Source: a delta proteobacterium NaphS2 (GTDB lineage: Bacteria > Desulfobacterota > DSM-4660 > Desulfatiglandales > Desulfatiglandaceae). Taken from it: DNA of 64,000 bases. Positions 9,525 through 18,485 of the stretch are shown piece by piece. The notes under the pieces are model-generated. The model did no database searches. It was not told where the DNA came from and saw only the letters and a program-made list of their open reading frames with translations. Both the position numbers and the translations under genes were made by a program. How positions within the stretch are numbered: position 1 is the first letter of the stretch; every line of letters starts with the position of its first letter. Location: assembly GCA_000179315.1 (NCBI GenBank), contig ADZZ01000698.1, positions 19,524 through 83,523 on the forward strand. Direction: 5' to 3'.

Positions 9525-10034
9525 CTACGCCGACAGGGGCTTCTTTGCCGGACCGTAAACGCCGATAAGTCGTGCCACGTCGATGGTGTTGAAAAATATG
9601 GCATTACCGATTTCAGTAACTTCCGAATTCGGTGACAGATTCGGCGTACTCTTCAGTGCAAACAGCAGAAATGTGTATCTATGGGGTGCATCCGGCGGCC
9701 AAGGCCCCCCGTAATGGTTGCCGTATCCAGGTATGGCCATATTAACAAAATCGGTCTTGAATTGAACGCTGCCGGGCGGCATATTCCCGGGGCTGGCCCC
9801 CTCTGCAAGTTCGGATAAGGTAGCCGGCACCAGAGCAATCCAATGGACAAAGCCTCGCCCTAAATTATCGCGGAATTGTCCGGGAATATCCTGATCAAGC
9901 AAGACGATGGCGAAACACTCGGTACCAGCCGGCGGATTCTCCCATTTAAGCGGTGGAGAAATCAGGCTGTCCTCAACGTATTTATCAGGGATGACGCTTC
10001 CATCCTTAAATGCCGAAGAACTCAAGGTAAACAT
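9525..10034 (-). CDS. YbhB/YbcL family PEBP-like protein
   Basis: A 169-residue protein of the bacterial phosphatidylethanolamine-binding (Raf kinase inhibitor-like) family. Visible marks are the N-terminal F.DG..IP.KY, SPPLKWENPPAGT, LLDQDIPG, the FVHWIALVP strand, then GYGNHYGGPWPPDAPHRYTFLLFAL, and the terminal ARLIGVYGP. The length is typical. The GH.YGGP.PP segment forms part of the ligand pocket in this family. Its biochemical function in bacteria is poorly known. It starts at an ATG at 10034 behind GAGGAGGTAATTG and stands alone, transcribed towards the acyl-CoA synthetase remnant. Confidence 0.9.
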   Translation of the reverse strand: MFTLSSSAFKDGSVIPDKYVEDSLISPPLKWENPPAGTECFAIVLLDQDIPGQFRDNLGRGFVHWIALVPATLSELAEGASPGNMPPGSVQFKTDFVNMAIPGYGNHYGGPWPPDAPHRYTFLLFALKSTPNLSPNSEVTEIGNAIFFNTIDVARLIGVYGPAKKPLSA

Positions 10035-10493
10035 TCAATTACCTCCTCATTTTTTTGCAACTCAAGTTAGAGCATTGATTGATGATAGCATGCTGCATTT
10101 TCATCCGGTTACTTTAGAAAACAACGATTATCCGGTCAAGCAAAAAGCCGCCCCACAAAAACCGGCCACCCGATACCAGCAATTGACAACCGTAAACAAT
10201 CATTTTTCTATAGAAGCAGATATCTTCATTACGGAGAATTCACGGCAAGCCAAAGGCATACCTTTCATTTCTAATCAACCGATAGAGATACATTTAACAG
10301 TCTTGCGAAATTTCGTAGGATGTGCGACGTTACGTTATTGTACGGATTGTTTTGCCGCGACCACATCGGTGGCAAATTAGCCGATCCCCACATCTTGTGT
10401 TTGACAAAATATTAATCAAGCCTGTATCCTGGCGGCATTTCCCAATCTTGTACGCCATAAATACCTTAAATCAAGAAAGAGGAGGAAAAGTGC
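10035..10493. other. Intergenic region between divergent PEBP-like and mscS genes
   Basis: I see no gene here. An open frame on the plus strand runs in from the antisense of the PEBP-like gene up to 10380, but its sequence has no protein-family features. The right end carries a possible promoter and the ribosome binding site AGAGGAGGAAAA of the channel gene. The rest is unremarkable, moderately AT-rich DNA. Confidence 0.5.
10401..10430 (+). promoter_or_regulatory. Possible sigma-70-like promoter of mscS-type gene
   Basis: TTGACA at 10401-10406 and TATCCT at 10425-10430 are separated by 18 bases, 64 bases before the ATG at 10494. The -35 is consensus and the -10 matches moderately. Confidence 0.4.
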
Positions 10494-11315
10494 ATGGATA
10501 AATTAGGCGATTATTCATCCGACGCGATCGAATTGAGCATGATATACGCCCCAAAAGTGCTTCTGGCAATTATTACGCTTGTCATAGGCCTGTGGATAAT
10601 CGGATCTGTGGTTAAAGTGACGCGAAAGGGACTTGAAAAATCGAAAACAGACGAAACACTGGTCCCTTTTTTTACCAGCCTCATTTCATGGACGCTTAAA
10701 GCAATATTGTTGATCAGTGTCGCGTCCATGGTTGGCATAGCGACGACTTCTTTTGTGGCGATATTGGGTGCCGCCGGTCTTGCCATTGGTCTGGCACTCC
10801 AGGGAAGCCTGGGAAACTTTGCGGGCGGCGTTCTGATTCTTATTTTTAAGCCCTATACGGTTGGAGACTTGGTGGAAGCCCAGGGGCACCTCGGCGTGGT
10901 AAAAGAAGTGCAAATATTCAATACGATTCTGCTTACACCCAGTAACAAGAGAGTGATTATCCCAAATGGTGCCATGTCCAATGGCAGTATCGTTAATTAT
11001 TCAGCAGAGGGGCAGCTACGAGTTGATTTGGTGATAGGCATTGCCTATGAATCTGATGTGCCAAAAGCAAAAAGCCTTCTTTTAAACATGATGATGGAAG
11101 ATGCCAGAGTTCTAAAAGAACCTGCTCCGGTAGTTGCGGTATCCGAGCTGGCAGACAGCTCGGTCAACCTCGTTGTCAGACCATGGTGTGGTTTCGATGA
11201 CTATTGGGACGTCTATTTTGATACAACGGAAAAGGCTAAACGCGTATTGGAAGAAAACGGCATTTCAATTCCGTTTCCACAGCACGACGTACATATTCAG
11301 AATGCACTCTCATAA
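10494..11315 (+). CDS. Small-conductance mechanosensitive channel, MscS family
   Basis: At 273 residues this is the size of minimal MscS channels, which open under membrane tension to release solutes during osmotic downshock. Three membrane segments lie near residues 17-40, 58-82 and 85-110. The third is the Gly/Ala-rich pore helix (GAAGLAIGLALQGSLGNFAGG), followed by the beta-domain signature FKPYTVGDLVEAQGHLGVV, then ILLTPSNKRVIIPNGAMSNGSIVNYS. The cytoplasmic alpha-beta domain ends IPFPQHDVHI, typical of the family. The ATG at 10494 has the ribosome binding site AGAGGAGGAAAA. The metallo-hydrolase gene begins 41 bases downstream and may be co-transcribed. Confidence 0.95.
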   Translation: MDKLGDYSSDAIELSMIYAPKVLLAIITLVIGLWIIGSVVKVTRKGLEKSKTDETLVPFFTSLISWTLKAILLISVASMVGIATTSFVAILGAAGLAIGLALQGSLGNFAGGVLILIFKPYTVGDLVEAQGHLGVVKEVQIFNTILLTPSNKRVIIPNGAMSNGSIVNYSAEGQLRVDLVIGIAYESDVPKAKSLLLNMMMEDARVLKEPAPVVAVSELADSSVNLVVRPWCGFDDYWDVYFDTTEKAKRVLEENGISIPFPQHDVHIQNALS

Positions 11316-11356
11316 ACTGTAAGGTAGATCAGAAAAAAATTTGATGAGGAGAACAC

Positions 11357-12082
11357 ATGAAACAGATTACGGAAAGCGTTTTTTTTATACCGGGGCAGGA
11401 CGAAATGATCCCGGATTCCCACGTTTATCTGCTGGGAGCTGCTGATTCAAAGGATTTGAGCCTCATTGATGCAGGGCTCATGGGAAAAGGACGCTACAAG
11501 ATCGAATCCATTCAGGAATCAGGCGTATCCCTTTCGGATATCAAGCGGATCATCATGACCCACACCCATCTGGACCATATTGGGTGTCTGGGCCAGCTGC
11601 GTGATGCCATTCCGCACGCAGCCCTGTGGATCCACGAAAGTGAGGCCGCCCCCCTTGAAAATGGAGATGAAAATACGGTTTACGGCATGAACATGTTTGA
11701 AAGCATGTGCCAGACCCAGTACGGCATTAAACCGGGTGATTTCTGTTTTCTCGTGGACCGAAAACTTGCAGGTGGTGAGGCGCTTGAAATTGGCGGCGCC
11801 ACATGGCAGGTGATTCATATTCCGGGACATTCCGCCGGCAGCATCGCCCTTTACGATTCGGCGAATAATATCCTGATTCCGGGAGATACGGTCTACGCCG
11901 ATCATGCCATTGGTCGTTTCGACCTTCACGGCGCCAGCGGTCCCCAACTGAAAAACTCCCTTCTGGCGCTTGCGGATCTGGATGTAAACATCCTTCTGCC
12001 GGGGCACAATCGGATTATGATGGACGTGCCGGCCGGTTACATTCGGCAGACTGCCGAACAATGGGGGCCGTATCTCTCCTGA
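11357..12082 (+). CDS. Metallo-beta-lactamase fold hydrolase
   Basis: A 241-residue MBL-fold hydrolase. The metal motif reads THTHLDHIG near residue 73, followed by a distal histidine in IPGHSAGSIALYD, an aspartate in IPGDTVY, and a final histidine in LLPGHNRI. All ligands of a binuclear metal site therefore seem present. Proteins of this glyoxalase II-like shape hydrolyse thioesters or similar bonds, and the substrate is not evident. The ATG at 11357 follows GATGAGGAGAACAC. It ends 8 bases from the end of the converging dnaJ-like gene. Confidence 0.88.
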   Translation: MKQITESVFFIPGQDEMIPDSHVYLLGAADSKDLSLIDAGLMGKGRYKIESIQESGVSLSDIKRIIMTHTHLDHIGCLGQLRDAIPHAALWIHESEAAPLENGDENTVYGMNMFESMCQTQYGIKPGDFCFLVDRKLAGGEALEIGGATWQVIHIPGHSAGSIALYDSANNILIPGDTVYADHAIGRFDLHGASGPQLKNSLLALADLDVNILLPGHNRIMMDVPAGYIRQTAEQWGPYLS

Positions 12083-12089
12083 TGCGTTT

Positions 12090-12911
12090 TCAGGAAGTTC
12101 CCAGTTTTTTCAAGGAGGAAAGAATGGTTTTGGCCGACTTGCCGATCTTGTGGAGCAGTGGATTTTTGGTCTGAACCTCCACATAAAGGTCGCCCGGTTC
12201 AGCACCCCCTTTTCCCGGCTCCCCCATCTGCTTTAATCGAATCTTCTGCCCGGCTTTCATGCCGGGTGGAATTCGGACCAATAACTCTTTTTGGTTCTTT
12301 CGGCAGAGGTAGTTGATTTTACCTCCCGACTGAAGCAGATCGGGCGAAACGGCTATCACATCCTGAATATCTTTTCCCCTTTCGGGGAGTTCAATGCCCC
12401 ATTTTTTCTTGAGCCCATACTTGATCAAACGGCCCAACTGGCCCCCCAGAGGAAATCCCGCACCCGGACCCTGGCCACGCCCCTGGGTCCCCACAAAAAC
12501 CTTCCCGAAAGCATTGGACCTTCGGAATTCAAAGGAGCGGTATTGGGAACCATAGGCGTCTTTGAAGATTTCATCAAACCCCCTGAACCCGAATGCACGG
12601 CTGAATTCCTCAAAAATCTGCTGGATATCGCTTCCTCTGAAAATATCCTGTTCCGAATAGGCCTGCTTGAAACGGTCATGGGCTGCATCGCCATAGGTTT
12701 GCCGCAGTGCATCGTACCGGCTTCTTTTCTGCGGATCCGACAAAACCGCATAAGACTCATTGATGGCCTTCATCTGTGTTGCCGCAGTCGCATCGTCCCG
12801 GTTGTGGTCCGGATGGTACTTAAGGGCCAGCTTTCGATAGGATTCTTTGATCTGTTGCTGGCTGGCGGAGCTTTCCACCCTCAAAATTTCGTAATAATCT
12901 TGCTGTTCCAT
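12090..12911 (-). CDS. DnaJ-domain co-chaperone (CbpA-like)
   Basis: A 273-residue J-domain protein. The J domain occupies residues 5-70 with YYEILRVESSASQQQIKESYRKLALKYHPDHN, including the HPD motif that triggers Hsp70 ATPase. A linker follows without the Cys-rich zinc domain of true DnaJ. The end holds one C-terminal substrate-binding module (GGKINYLCRKNQKELLVRIPPGMKAGQKIRLKQMG, GDLYVEVQ). It is thus a class B-like, shortened co-chaperone. It is convergent with the metallo-hydrolase and probably precedes no other gene of its own operon. Confidence 0.88.
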   Translation of the reverse strand: MEQQDYYEILRVESSASQQQIKESYRKLALKYHPDHNRDDATAATQMKAINESYAVLSDPQKRSRYDALRQTYGDAAHDRFKQAYSEQDIFRGSDIQQIFEEFSRAFGFRGFDEIFKDAYGSQYRSFEFRRSNAFGKVFVGTQGRGQGPGAGFPLGGQLGRLIKYGLKKKWGIELPERGKDIQDVIAVSPDLLQSGGKINYLCRKNQKELLVRIPPGMKAGQKIRLKQMGEPGKGGAEPGDLYVEVQTKNPLLHKIGKSAKTILSSLKKLGTS

Positions 12912-12974
12912 TCAACCTCAATATCGCAGGTGCAGACACATTAAGACGCGCACGCACCGCACCATTTTCATTTT

Positions 12975-14471
12975 TCATTTTAAGATTCCGTCAAGATCCT
13001 TGAACCGATTGACGGAAGCCTGGTGTTCCATTTCCCTTTGAAATCGCCCATGCCATCCATATTTCCTTTGGGATCGCCCTACAACCATTTTCATAACAGG
13101 TTTTAACAAATGTATCCAAATGCCTGTCCACAAACGCCCTTGTTCCTGAATTCGTTCGGAGGGTTCCCACCAACCCAGAACGGTCTGTTGATGGCGCCAA
13201 AAGAGATATTGAAGGGTTTCGGCATCCAATTTCCGGGTTCTCACGTTGGCCCACATGCCGTTATAGCGGGTGTAATCCGAGGCATTTGTCACCAGGCCCT
13301 GATCCAGCAGTTGCTGTCGTATCTCCGTTTTGGGGTACGGCGTCAGAATCTGACAATAGGCCGTATCCGCTCCGGTCTGTTTGAGGAAACGGTAATTTTC
13401 GATGATCTCCTTTTTACCATCATCCGGGAAACCGAATATCATGCCGCCCACCACCATGATGCCGTATTTGTGACAGGTCCTGACGGCTTTTCGGGAAGCA
13501 TCCAGGATATTCCCTTTCCGAGCGGCCTGAAGGTTCTTTTTGGAAGCGTTTTCCATCCCCAGAAAGACCGATCTAAAGCCTGCCAGCGCCATTTTTTTTA
13601 CCATTTCCTCATTTCCGGCCACCGTTGCGCAGTCCGCCTGTACCACAAAGGTAAGATGACGATATCCCCTTTTGATGATGGCATCGCAAAGCGCTATCAC
13701 CCGTTCGGGATCCAACACAAAGTTATCGTCGGACACAAATATCCAGCGGGCTTTCCGCTTGAAATAGATATCATCCACATCCGCCAGTATCCGCTCCAAG
13801 GGAAATGATCGAAACGACCGACCGTACATGTGCCGGATACTGCAGAAATTGCAGTTTCGGGTACATCCCCTGGAGGTCTCCATCACCTCCGATTTATGGT
13901 TCATGATGTGGTAGCCCCAAGTCAAGCGCCTTTTATCTCGGATGGGAAGCTTCAGCCGTGACAAATCCACGAGGTCGCCCTTGGGATTATGGATAAATCC
14001 CCCATTCTTTTTATAGGACAAAGAGGGGATGGACGACATTGTGTCTTCCCCGGAAATGGCACGAACCAGACGATTGAAAGCCGCTTCACCTTCACCACGA
14101 ATGAGAAAATCAAGCCATTTCGCCTCAAAACCGCTGGCAATTTCTTCACACATGAGGGTCGCGTGATATCCACCCAGTACAATCTTCACCTGCGGCAGCA
14201 CGGTTTTGATCAGCTTCATCAATTTTACGCACGTGGCATACTGCCATGTCATGGACGAAAGGCCCACCAGATCGGGTCGGATTTTGACCAGAATACGCGT
14301 GACATAACGGCGAACATGCCGGCGTTTACGAATCAGGTCGATGATCCGGACCTCATTTCCTGCATCTATGTTGGCACCGATGCTGGCAATGCCCAGGTTG
14401 GGCATATGAAAAGCGGATTCGTGCATGACGACAGGTGCTGCATCCGGCATTGAAAAGAGGGCAATTTTCAT
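12975..14471 (-). CDS. B12-binding domain radical SAM protein
   Basis: A 498-residue protein with an N-terminal cobalamin-binding-like Rossmann domain (about 1-150; NLGIASIGANIDAGNEVRIIDL, KIVLGGYHATLM) and a radical SAM core. The [4Fe-4S] motif reads CTRNCNFC (C-x3-C-x2-C) near residue 203, after METSRG. Later core motifs include FVSDDNFVLDPER and GGMIFGFPDDGKKEI. This architecture is shared by many methyltransferases and other radical enzymes acting on lipids, cofactors or peptides; the substrate here is unknown. It lies upstream of the acyltransferase gap on the same strand, perhaps in one unit with it and the DsbA-like gene (61-base gap). Confidence 0.88.
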   Translation of the reverse strand: MKIALFSMPDAAPVVMHESAFHMPNLGIASIGANIDAGNEVRIIDLIRKRRHVRRYVTRILVKIRPDLVGLSSMTWQYATCVKLMKLIKTVLPQVKIVLGGYHATLMCEEIASGFEAKWLDFLIRGEGEAAFNRLVRAISGEDTMSSIPSLSYKKNGGFIHNPKGDLVDLSRLKLPIRDKRRLTWGYHIMNHKSEVMETSRGCTRNCNFCSIRHMYGRSFRSFPLERILADVDDIYFKRKARWIFVSDDNFVLDPERVIALCDAIIKRGYRHLTFVVQADCATVAGNEEMVKKMALAGFRSVFLGMENASKKNLQAARKGNILDASRKAVRTCHKYGIMVVGGMIFGFPDDGKKEIIENYRFLKQTGADTAYCQILTPYPKTEIRQQLLDQGLVTNASDYTRYNGMWANVRTRKLDAETLQYLFWRHQQTVLGWWEPSERIQEQGRLWTGIWIHLLKPVMKMVVGRSQRKYGWHGRFQREMEHQASVNRFKDLDGILK

Positions 14472-14532
14472 GGCTTCTCCAAAAAACGCTTATATCAATT
14501 TGACGCCCGCAAGGTGCATGGTCATCGCAGTT

Positions 14533-15333
14533 TCACAAACCATTATTAATGCTTTTTTTAACAAGTAGCCCGTGAATATCCTGCATGAAACCGTTCATTG
14601 AAAAGTCATCGGCCCCATAATCCGGATGGATTTCCGAAAGTTTCGTTAAAATGATCCGATTGGGGCTTCGGGTGTTGAAGAGAAATTTGCCGGGCGCTAA
14701 CAGTTTGTCCGTATTTTCCACAAAAAGCACCGTCACGGGTGCCCGGCACATTCTGGCGATTTTAAAAGCCCCTTTGTTCAGACTGCCGATGTGACCATCC
14801 CTGGTGCGGGTGCCCTCGGGAAAAATAAACACATTCCCGCCCGAATCCATGAATTCAGGCATTCTTTCCATCAAATCAATCATCAGCTCTCCGAAACGCC
14901 CCACGGCCTTTGATGGGATATAACCGGAGAGGGTAAGCATTTTGCCAAAAATCGGAATGCGAAAAAGGCGCGCTTTTGCAATGGTCGTGTGTCGAGGATA
15001 AAGGGAGATCAGCAAAATGGGATCAATGTAGGAACGATGGTTGCACACAATAACGGAAGACTGAATCTCCCGCACTTCCTTTGGAATCTCCCACCGACAT
15101 GCGGGGATTAGTCTTTTGACAAGCCCGAAAAACCCTTTATAGAAAAGATGGTTCAGTTTTTGAAATGTACGTTGCCTATTCCTTGAAAAACAGTAGGCCA
15201 GCAGGTAAAAAGGCGCAAAAAAAAGGACAAAACCGGCGGTATAGTAGGACCACAGAATAATGGTAAATGTTAGATCCTGCAGAATAGGACGCCATTTCAT
15301 GATAACATTCTGTTGGAGAAAGGCACCGCTCAT
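14533..15333 (-). CDS. 1-acyl-glycerol-3-phosphate acyltransferase-like protein (PlsC family)
   Basis: A 266-residue membrane acyltransferase. A hydrophobic segment lies near residues 20-50. The catalytic NHRSYIDP motif (H-x4-D) sits near residue 97 and the substrate-binding FPEGTRTRDG near 170. These define the PlsC/LPLAT family, which transfers acyl chains to lysophosphatidate or related acceptors. The ATG at 15333 overlaps the stop of the preceding DsbA-like gene by four bases, which suggests translational coupling; an alternative ATG lies at 15300. The substrate could be a lipid other than lysophosphatidate. Confidence 0.9.
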   Translation of the reverse strand: MSGAFLQQNVIMKWRPILQDLTFTIILWSYYTAGFVLFFAPFYLLAYCFSRNRQRTFQKLNHLFYKGFFGLVKRLIPACRWEIPKEVREIQSSVIVCNHRSYIDPILLISLYPRHTTIAKARLFRIPIFGKMLTLSGYIPSKAVGRFGELMIDLMERMPEFMDSGGNVFIFPEGTRTRDGHIGSLNKGAFKIARMCRAPVTVLFVENTDKLLAPGKFLFNTRSPNRIILTKLSEIHPDYGADDFSMNGFMQDIHGLLVKKSINNGL

Positions 15334-15956
15334 CCTTTTCTTTTTTCAACACCGGCTTTTTCCAGCAACCGCTGAAGCTTGTGGTAAGGTTGAGCGCCCA
15401 CCAGACGTTCCCCTTTCATCAAGAAGGTCGGGAGCACCAAAATATTCAATTGCTCACCCAAAGCCCAGTCCCGATCCACCTGATCCTTATAGGTCCCGGC
15501 CCTGAGAACCCTATCAACGTCTTCAGTCGGAAGGCCCACCGAAGCGGCGAGTTCAGACAATACGGAAATTTTCGCGATATTCCTTGAATCCACAAAGTAG
15601 GCGATATAAAGGGATTTCAGAAAAGCATCCCCCTTTCCTTTTGACGCTGCCCACACTCCCAGCTCCTGGGCCGATCGGCTGTTGTAGATCATTTCAGGCG
15701 ACACAAAGGGAAGGCCCAGGGATTCCGCCGCTTCTTCCAGGTTGCGCATTCTTTCCTTCACCACCAGCGGATCGTCGGAGAAACACGCCGTCAGTGAAAG
15801 ACCTTCCTTGGGGGTATCCGACCGAAACGGAAACATTCGACGTCGGATTTCTATGTCATACTCTTTTGTAAGCCGGGCGATTCGCCCGGACATGAAATAA
15901 CACCAGGGGCAGGTACAGTCTGTAAAAATTTCAAGGATTGCGGGGGAAGGAGGCAT
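15330..15956 (-). CDS. DsbA family oxidoreductase (FrnE-like)
   Basis: A 208-residue thioredoxin-fold protein with the active site CPWC in TDCTCPWCYF near residue 14 and the helical insertion typical of the DsbA/FrnE branch. The cis-proline loop is seen as NILVLPTFLMKGE. There is no signal peptide, so it should act in the cytoplasm, as FrnE-type proteins do. The C-terminus (GAQPYHKLQRLLEKAG) matches the family. It is translationally coupled to the downstream acyltransferase through a 4-base overlap. Confidence 0.88.
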   Translation of the reverse strand: MPPSPAILEIFTDCTCPWCYFMSGRIARLTKEYDIEIRRRMFPFRSDTPKEGLSLTACFSDDPLVVKERMRNLEEAAESLGLPFVSPEMIYNSRSAQELGVWAASKGKGDAFLKSLYIAYFVDSRNIAKISVLSELAASVGLPTEDVDRVLRAGTYKDQVDRDWALGEQLNILVLPTFLMKGERLVGAQPYHKLQRLLEKAGVEKRKG

Positions 15957-15995
15957 GGGGCGTCTTTCATGTGGTGGACGCTTTTGAAATGCGGG

Positions 15996-16154
15996 TTATT
16001 GGCTGCAGAACCTCTTGGCATAGGATATGCCGAAATTTTCTTCCACAATGGAAAAAACTTCGCCGGCATCCAGTCCACTTTGCTTTAAATCTTCAATGGC
16101 CTGATCCAGCATGGCGGCAAAAACCTCTTCACTGATCACTTTTTTCTTCGACAT
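15996..16154 (-). CDS. Small conserved-looking hypothetical protein, 52 residues
   Basis: A short acidic protein starting MSKKKVISEEVFAAMLDQA and ending with a Cys-containing tail (AKRFCSQ). The ATG at 16154 is preferred over an upstream in-frame start because AAAGGAGATATC precedes it. The sequence is predicted helical and reads like a real small protein, but I do not recognise the family. It precedes the DsbA-like gene by 39 bases on the same strand, so the four genes from here to 12975 may form one operon. Confidence 0.65.
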   Translation of the reverse strand: MSKKKVISEEVFAAMLDQAIEDLKQSGLDAGEVFSIVEENFGISYAKRFCSQ

Positions 16155-16269
16155 GATATCTCCTTTTTTATAAGCCATTACAAAAAAATCCAGCGCCTAC
16201 AAAACCCTTTGCTTCAAAAAGCTCCCACATGGAAATCAGCGCCTGGAACAGGTAAATACCAGCCGAACA

Positions 16270-16425
16270 TTACGTAAGCCTTTCAGGAACATTACAATCT
16301 TGTAATAGCAGAAATATGTAAAATAACTTTTTTTTATATTCTTTACCAGCTGTTTTGTCAATAAAAATTTCGGATATTTCTGAAAATGACTCCATCAGAA
16401 ACTCCTTTGCTGATTCAAAATCCAT
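16270..16425 (-). CDS. Possible small ORF after brxL, 51 residues
   Basis: A short frame beginning MDFESAKEFLMESFSEISEI and ending CNVPERLT, with a basic middle (KEYKKKL) and a hydrophobic stretch (FYIFLLLQ). It lies 26 bases beyond brxL on the same strand, so BREX transcripts would run through it. It has no clear ribosome binding site and the region is AT-rich. It may be a small BREX-linked protein, a remnant, or noncoding. Confidence 0.3.
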   Translation of the reverse strand: MDFESAKEFLMESFSEISEIFIDKTAGKEYKKKLFYIFLLLQDCNVPERLT

Positions 16426-16451
16426 TAGAGAATTCTTATTCGGCGGGGACT

Positions 16452-18482
16452 TTATTTTAAAGACAACGCTTTCTTTGCAGCGGTTTGCGGATCGGAATAA
16501 AAAATTGGATCAACTTTTTCCATGATTTCACCGGACACCTCCAAGAAATTCCGTTTGTTTTCAAGGGGTATAAGGGCGCGCTTGGCTCCGTTTTCCATGG
16601 CCATTTGGAGAGGCTCCACCAGTGACTGCACGGGCTTGATATTTCCCTGGATGCTGAGATCACCAAGAATTATCACCCCGGACAATGCCTGGGCTTTCTT
16701 GATCGCTGAACATATGGCCACGATGAAGGCGACACCGGCTTCGCAAATGCTTTTGTTTCCGAGCAGATCGATGGCTTCTACATGAAAGTCCGATGTGTCG
16801 AACACGCCGGCTATTCCCATGGGGACCTTTTGCCCTTGAAGATACGCGAATGCCCTCTGCACGGATTCCTTCATCTGGCTTTGCAGGCCGCCGGCCATTT
16901 TCAGTTTTCCCGTCCCGGAGGAAACACCCACCTCGATGCGATACAAGCCGACTTTCCCTTCGGAATTAACAGATGCCGTATATAAACATCCGGGTGCAAG
17001 CGGGTCGGTGGATATGAGATTCCGGCCCCCTTCTTCGGGCACTCCGACGTAGGTCTCTTCGGTGGTTTCCTTGTCGCGGTAGGAAAAAGAAGTCTGGTGA
17101 TATTCGAATGCCCCAATTTTTTTTAACTGCTCTTTCACCCGACGTCTGCTTTCCAATGCAAGGCCAAGCAGTTCCGTCATTTCATCCTTGGCAACATTCC
17201 CTTCCGGGTAGACGAGCTTCACCAGGCCGGATACCGTTTTCCTTACGGCTTTTACGTCGCGGGCGTTAAGATGATCCCCAAAGGAAAAATATCTTTCCAC
17301 CACCTCAGTGTAGTTGTGCCGACGAAGTTCGCGCATGGCCTCGGCCAGATAATCGACGACGAGTCCATAATGATCCGTAAAAAACTCCATGCGCATCTTG
17401 GGCACTTCCCAGCCCGGCAAATAGCAGTGAATGCGATCCAGGAACGCCAGGTCATCCCGGATCACGTCCGGCATGGGCATGAAAAGATGCGAAGACCGGA
17501 CCATTACGTCCACGGGTTGGTTCGTGTTGCCGAACATTGCGATGGATGCCTGCCCGCTCAGGGATTCTTTTCCTCTGGCGAAAGATCCTGATTCGCAATA
17601 GGTTTTTAGCGTGGTCACCACTTCTTTGGGCATTTTTTGAAGGTCGGCCACCTCATCAAAACCCACAGCGTCCCAAAGACCGACCAAACCCATCTTTCCG
17701 GATGCGATATTGTAGAAAAGGTTGGCCACAGTCGTCGGGCCTGTAAGGAGAATGGCATATGGACTCAACTCCTGATAGGCAAAGGATTTTCCCGTACTCC
17801 TCGGCCCCAGTTCCACAAGGTTGTAATTGGCTTCGCTCAGGGGGACCAACCTCAACAGGAACAGTAGCTTCAGTCTGCGATCAAACTCCGTCGGCTCCAA
17901 ACCGATGCTGCGGATAAGCAGATCCACCCATTCCTCGGAACTGAACCGGGATCGGGCCTCGCGATACTCATCCAGATTGAAGCTGGCCAATTGTATGGGC
18001 GTGATCCGATCAATCCAGAACGGACTGCGCCGGCCTTTTGCATCTTCATCGTACTGGTGCCGAATTTCCACCTGAGCCCAGACCCCGCCCATCAACAACC
18101 GGTCGAACTCCCGGACGAAACGATCCGGCACGTGAAGGTACTTGTTTCCAAAATTCACCAGTTCGGCCCAGTACTTATCATCCTGGGCAAGGTAACGGAC
18201 CTTCACCTTGTCGATAAAAGTATGACGCTCTTTTTCCTTGACCAGAGCCTGGGCTTTGTTGGCTTCCTCGGGCCGGGCAAAGTTTTCGGCCAGGGTGTTG
18301 TTCACAACGCGCAAGCCGGCGTCTATGGCCATCGGATCATCGGTGGCACAGTATTTACCAAGGAGATATTCCAGGACAAAGACCGGCACGTTCACACCCA
18401 CTTTGATTTTTCGTACCAGGTCTTTGCGAACCACCTTGCCCGCAAAAATATCCGTTACTTTCCGGTCCAGCGCATCATCCAT
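16452..18482 (-). CDS. brxL: BREX system Lon-like protein BrxL
   Basis: BrxL is the last core gene of type 1 BREX and is an AAA+ ring-forming protein required for phage exclusion. The 676 residues have an N-terminal region with LDRKVTDIFAGKVVRKDL, a P-loop GPRSTGKS near residue 228, a Walker B-like VGFDEVADL, and a C-terminal Lon-like domain (about 560-670; VIILGDLSIQGNIKPV). The place where Lon has its PSAG serine nucleophile reads ICEAG here, so proteolytic activity is doubtful. The gene begins 3 bases after the pglZ stop, as the last member of the operon starting at 32267. Confidence 0.95.
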   Translation of the reverse strand: MDDALDRKVTDIFAGKVVRKDLVRKIKVGVNVPVFVLEYLLGKYCATDDPMAIDAGLRVVNNTLAENFARPEEANKAQALVKEKERHTFIDKVKVRYLAQDDKYWAELVNFGNKYLHVPDRFVREFDRLLMGGVWAQVEIRHQYDEDAKGRRSPFWIDRITPIQLASFNLDEYREARSRFSSEEWVDLLIRSIGLEPTEFDRRLKLLFLLRLVPLSEANYNLVELGPRSTGKSFAYQELSPYAILLTGPTTVANLFYNIASGKMGLVGLWDAVGFDEVADLQKMPKEVVTTLKTYCESGSFARGKESLSGQASIAMFGNTNQPVDVMVRSSHLFMPMPDVIRDDLAFLDRIHCYLPGWEVPKMRMEFFTDHYGLVVDYLAEAMRELRRHNYTEVVERYFSFGDHLNARDVKAVRKTVSGLVKLVYPEGNVAKDEMTELLGLALESRRRVKEQLKKIGAFEYHQTSFSYRDKETTEETYVGVPEEGGRNLISTDPLAPGCLYTASVNSEGKVGLYRIEVGVSSGTGKLKMAGGLQSQMKESVQRAFAYLQGQKVPMGIAGVFDTSDFHVEAIDLLGNKSICEAGVAFIVAICSAIKKAQALSGVIILGDLSIQGNIKPVQSLVEPLQMAMENGAKRALIPLENKRNFLEVSGEIMEKVDPIFYSDPQTAAKKALSLK

Positions 18483-18485
18483 TGA

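Noticed and set aside
9907..10380. 157-codon plus-strand frame
   Set aside because: Its first part is antisense to the PEBP-like gene and the rest has no recognisable domain.
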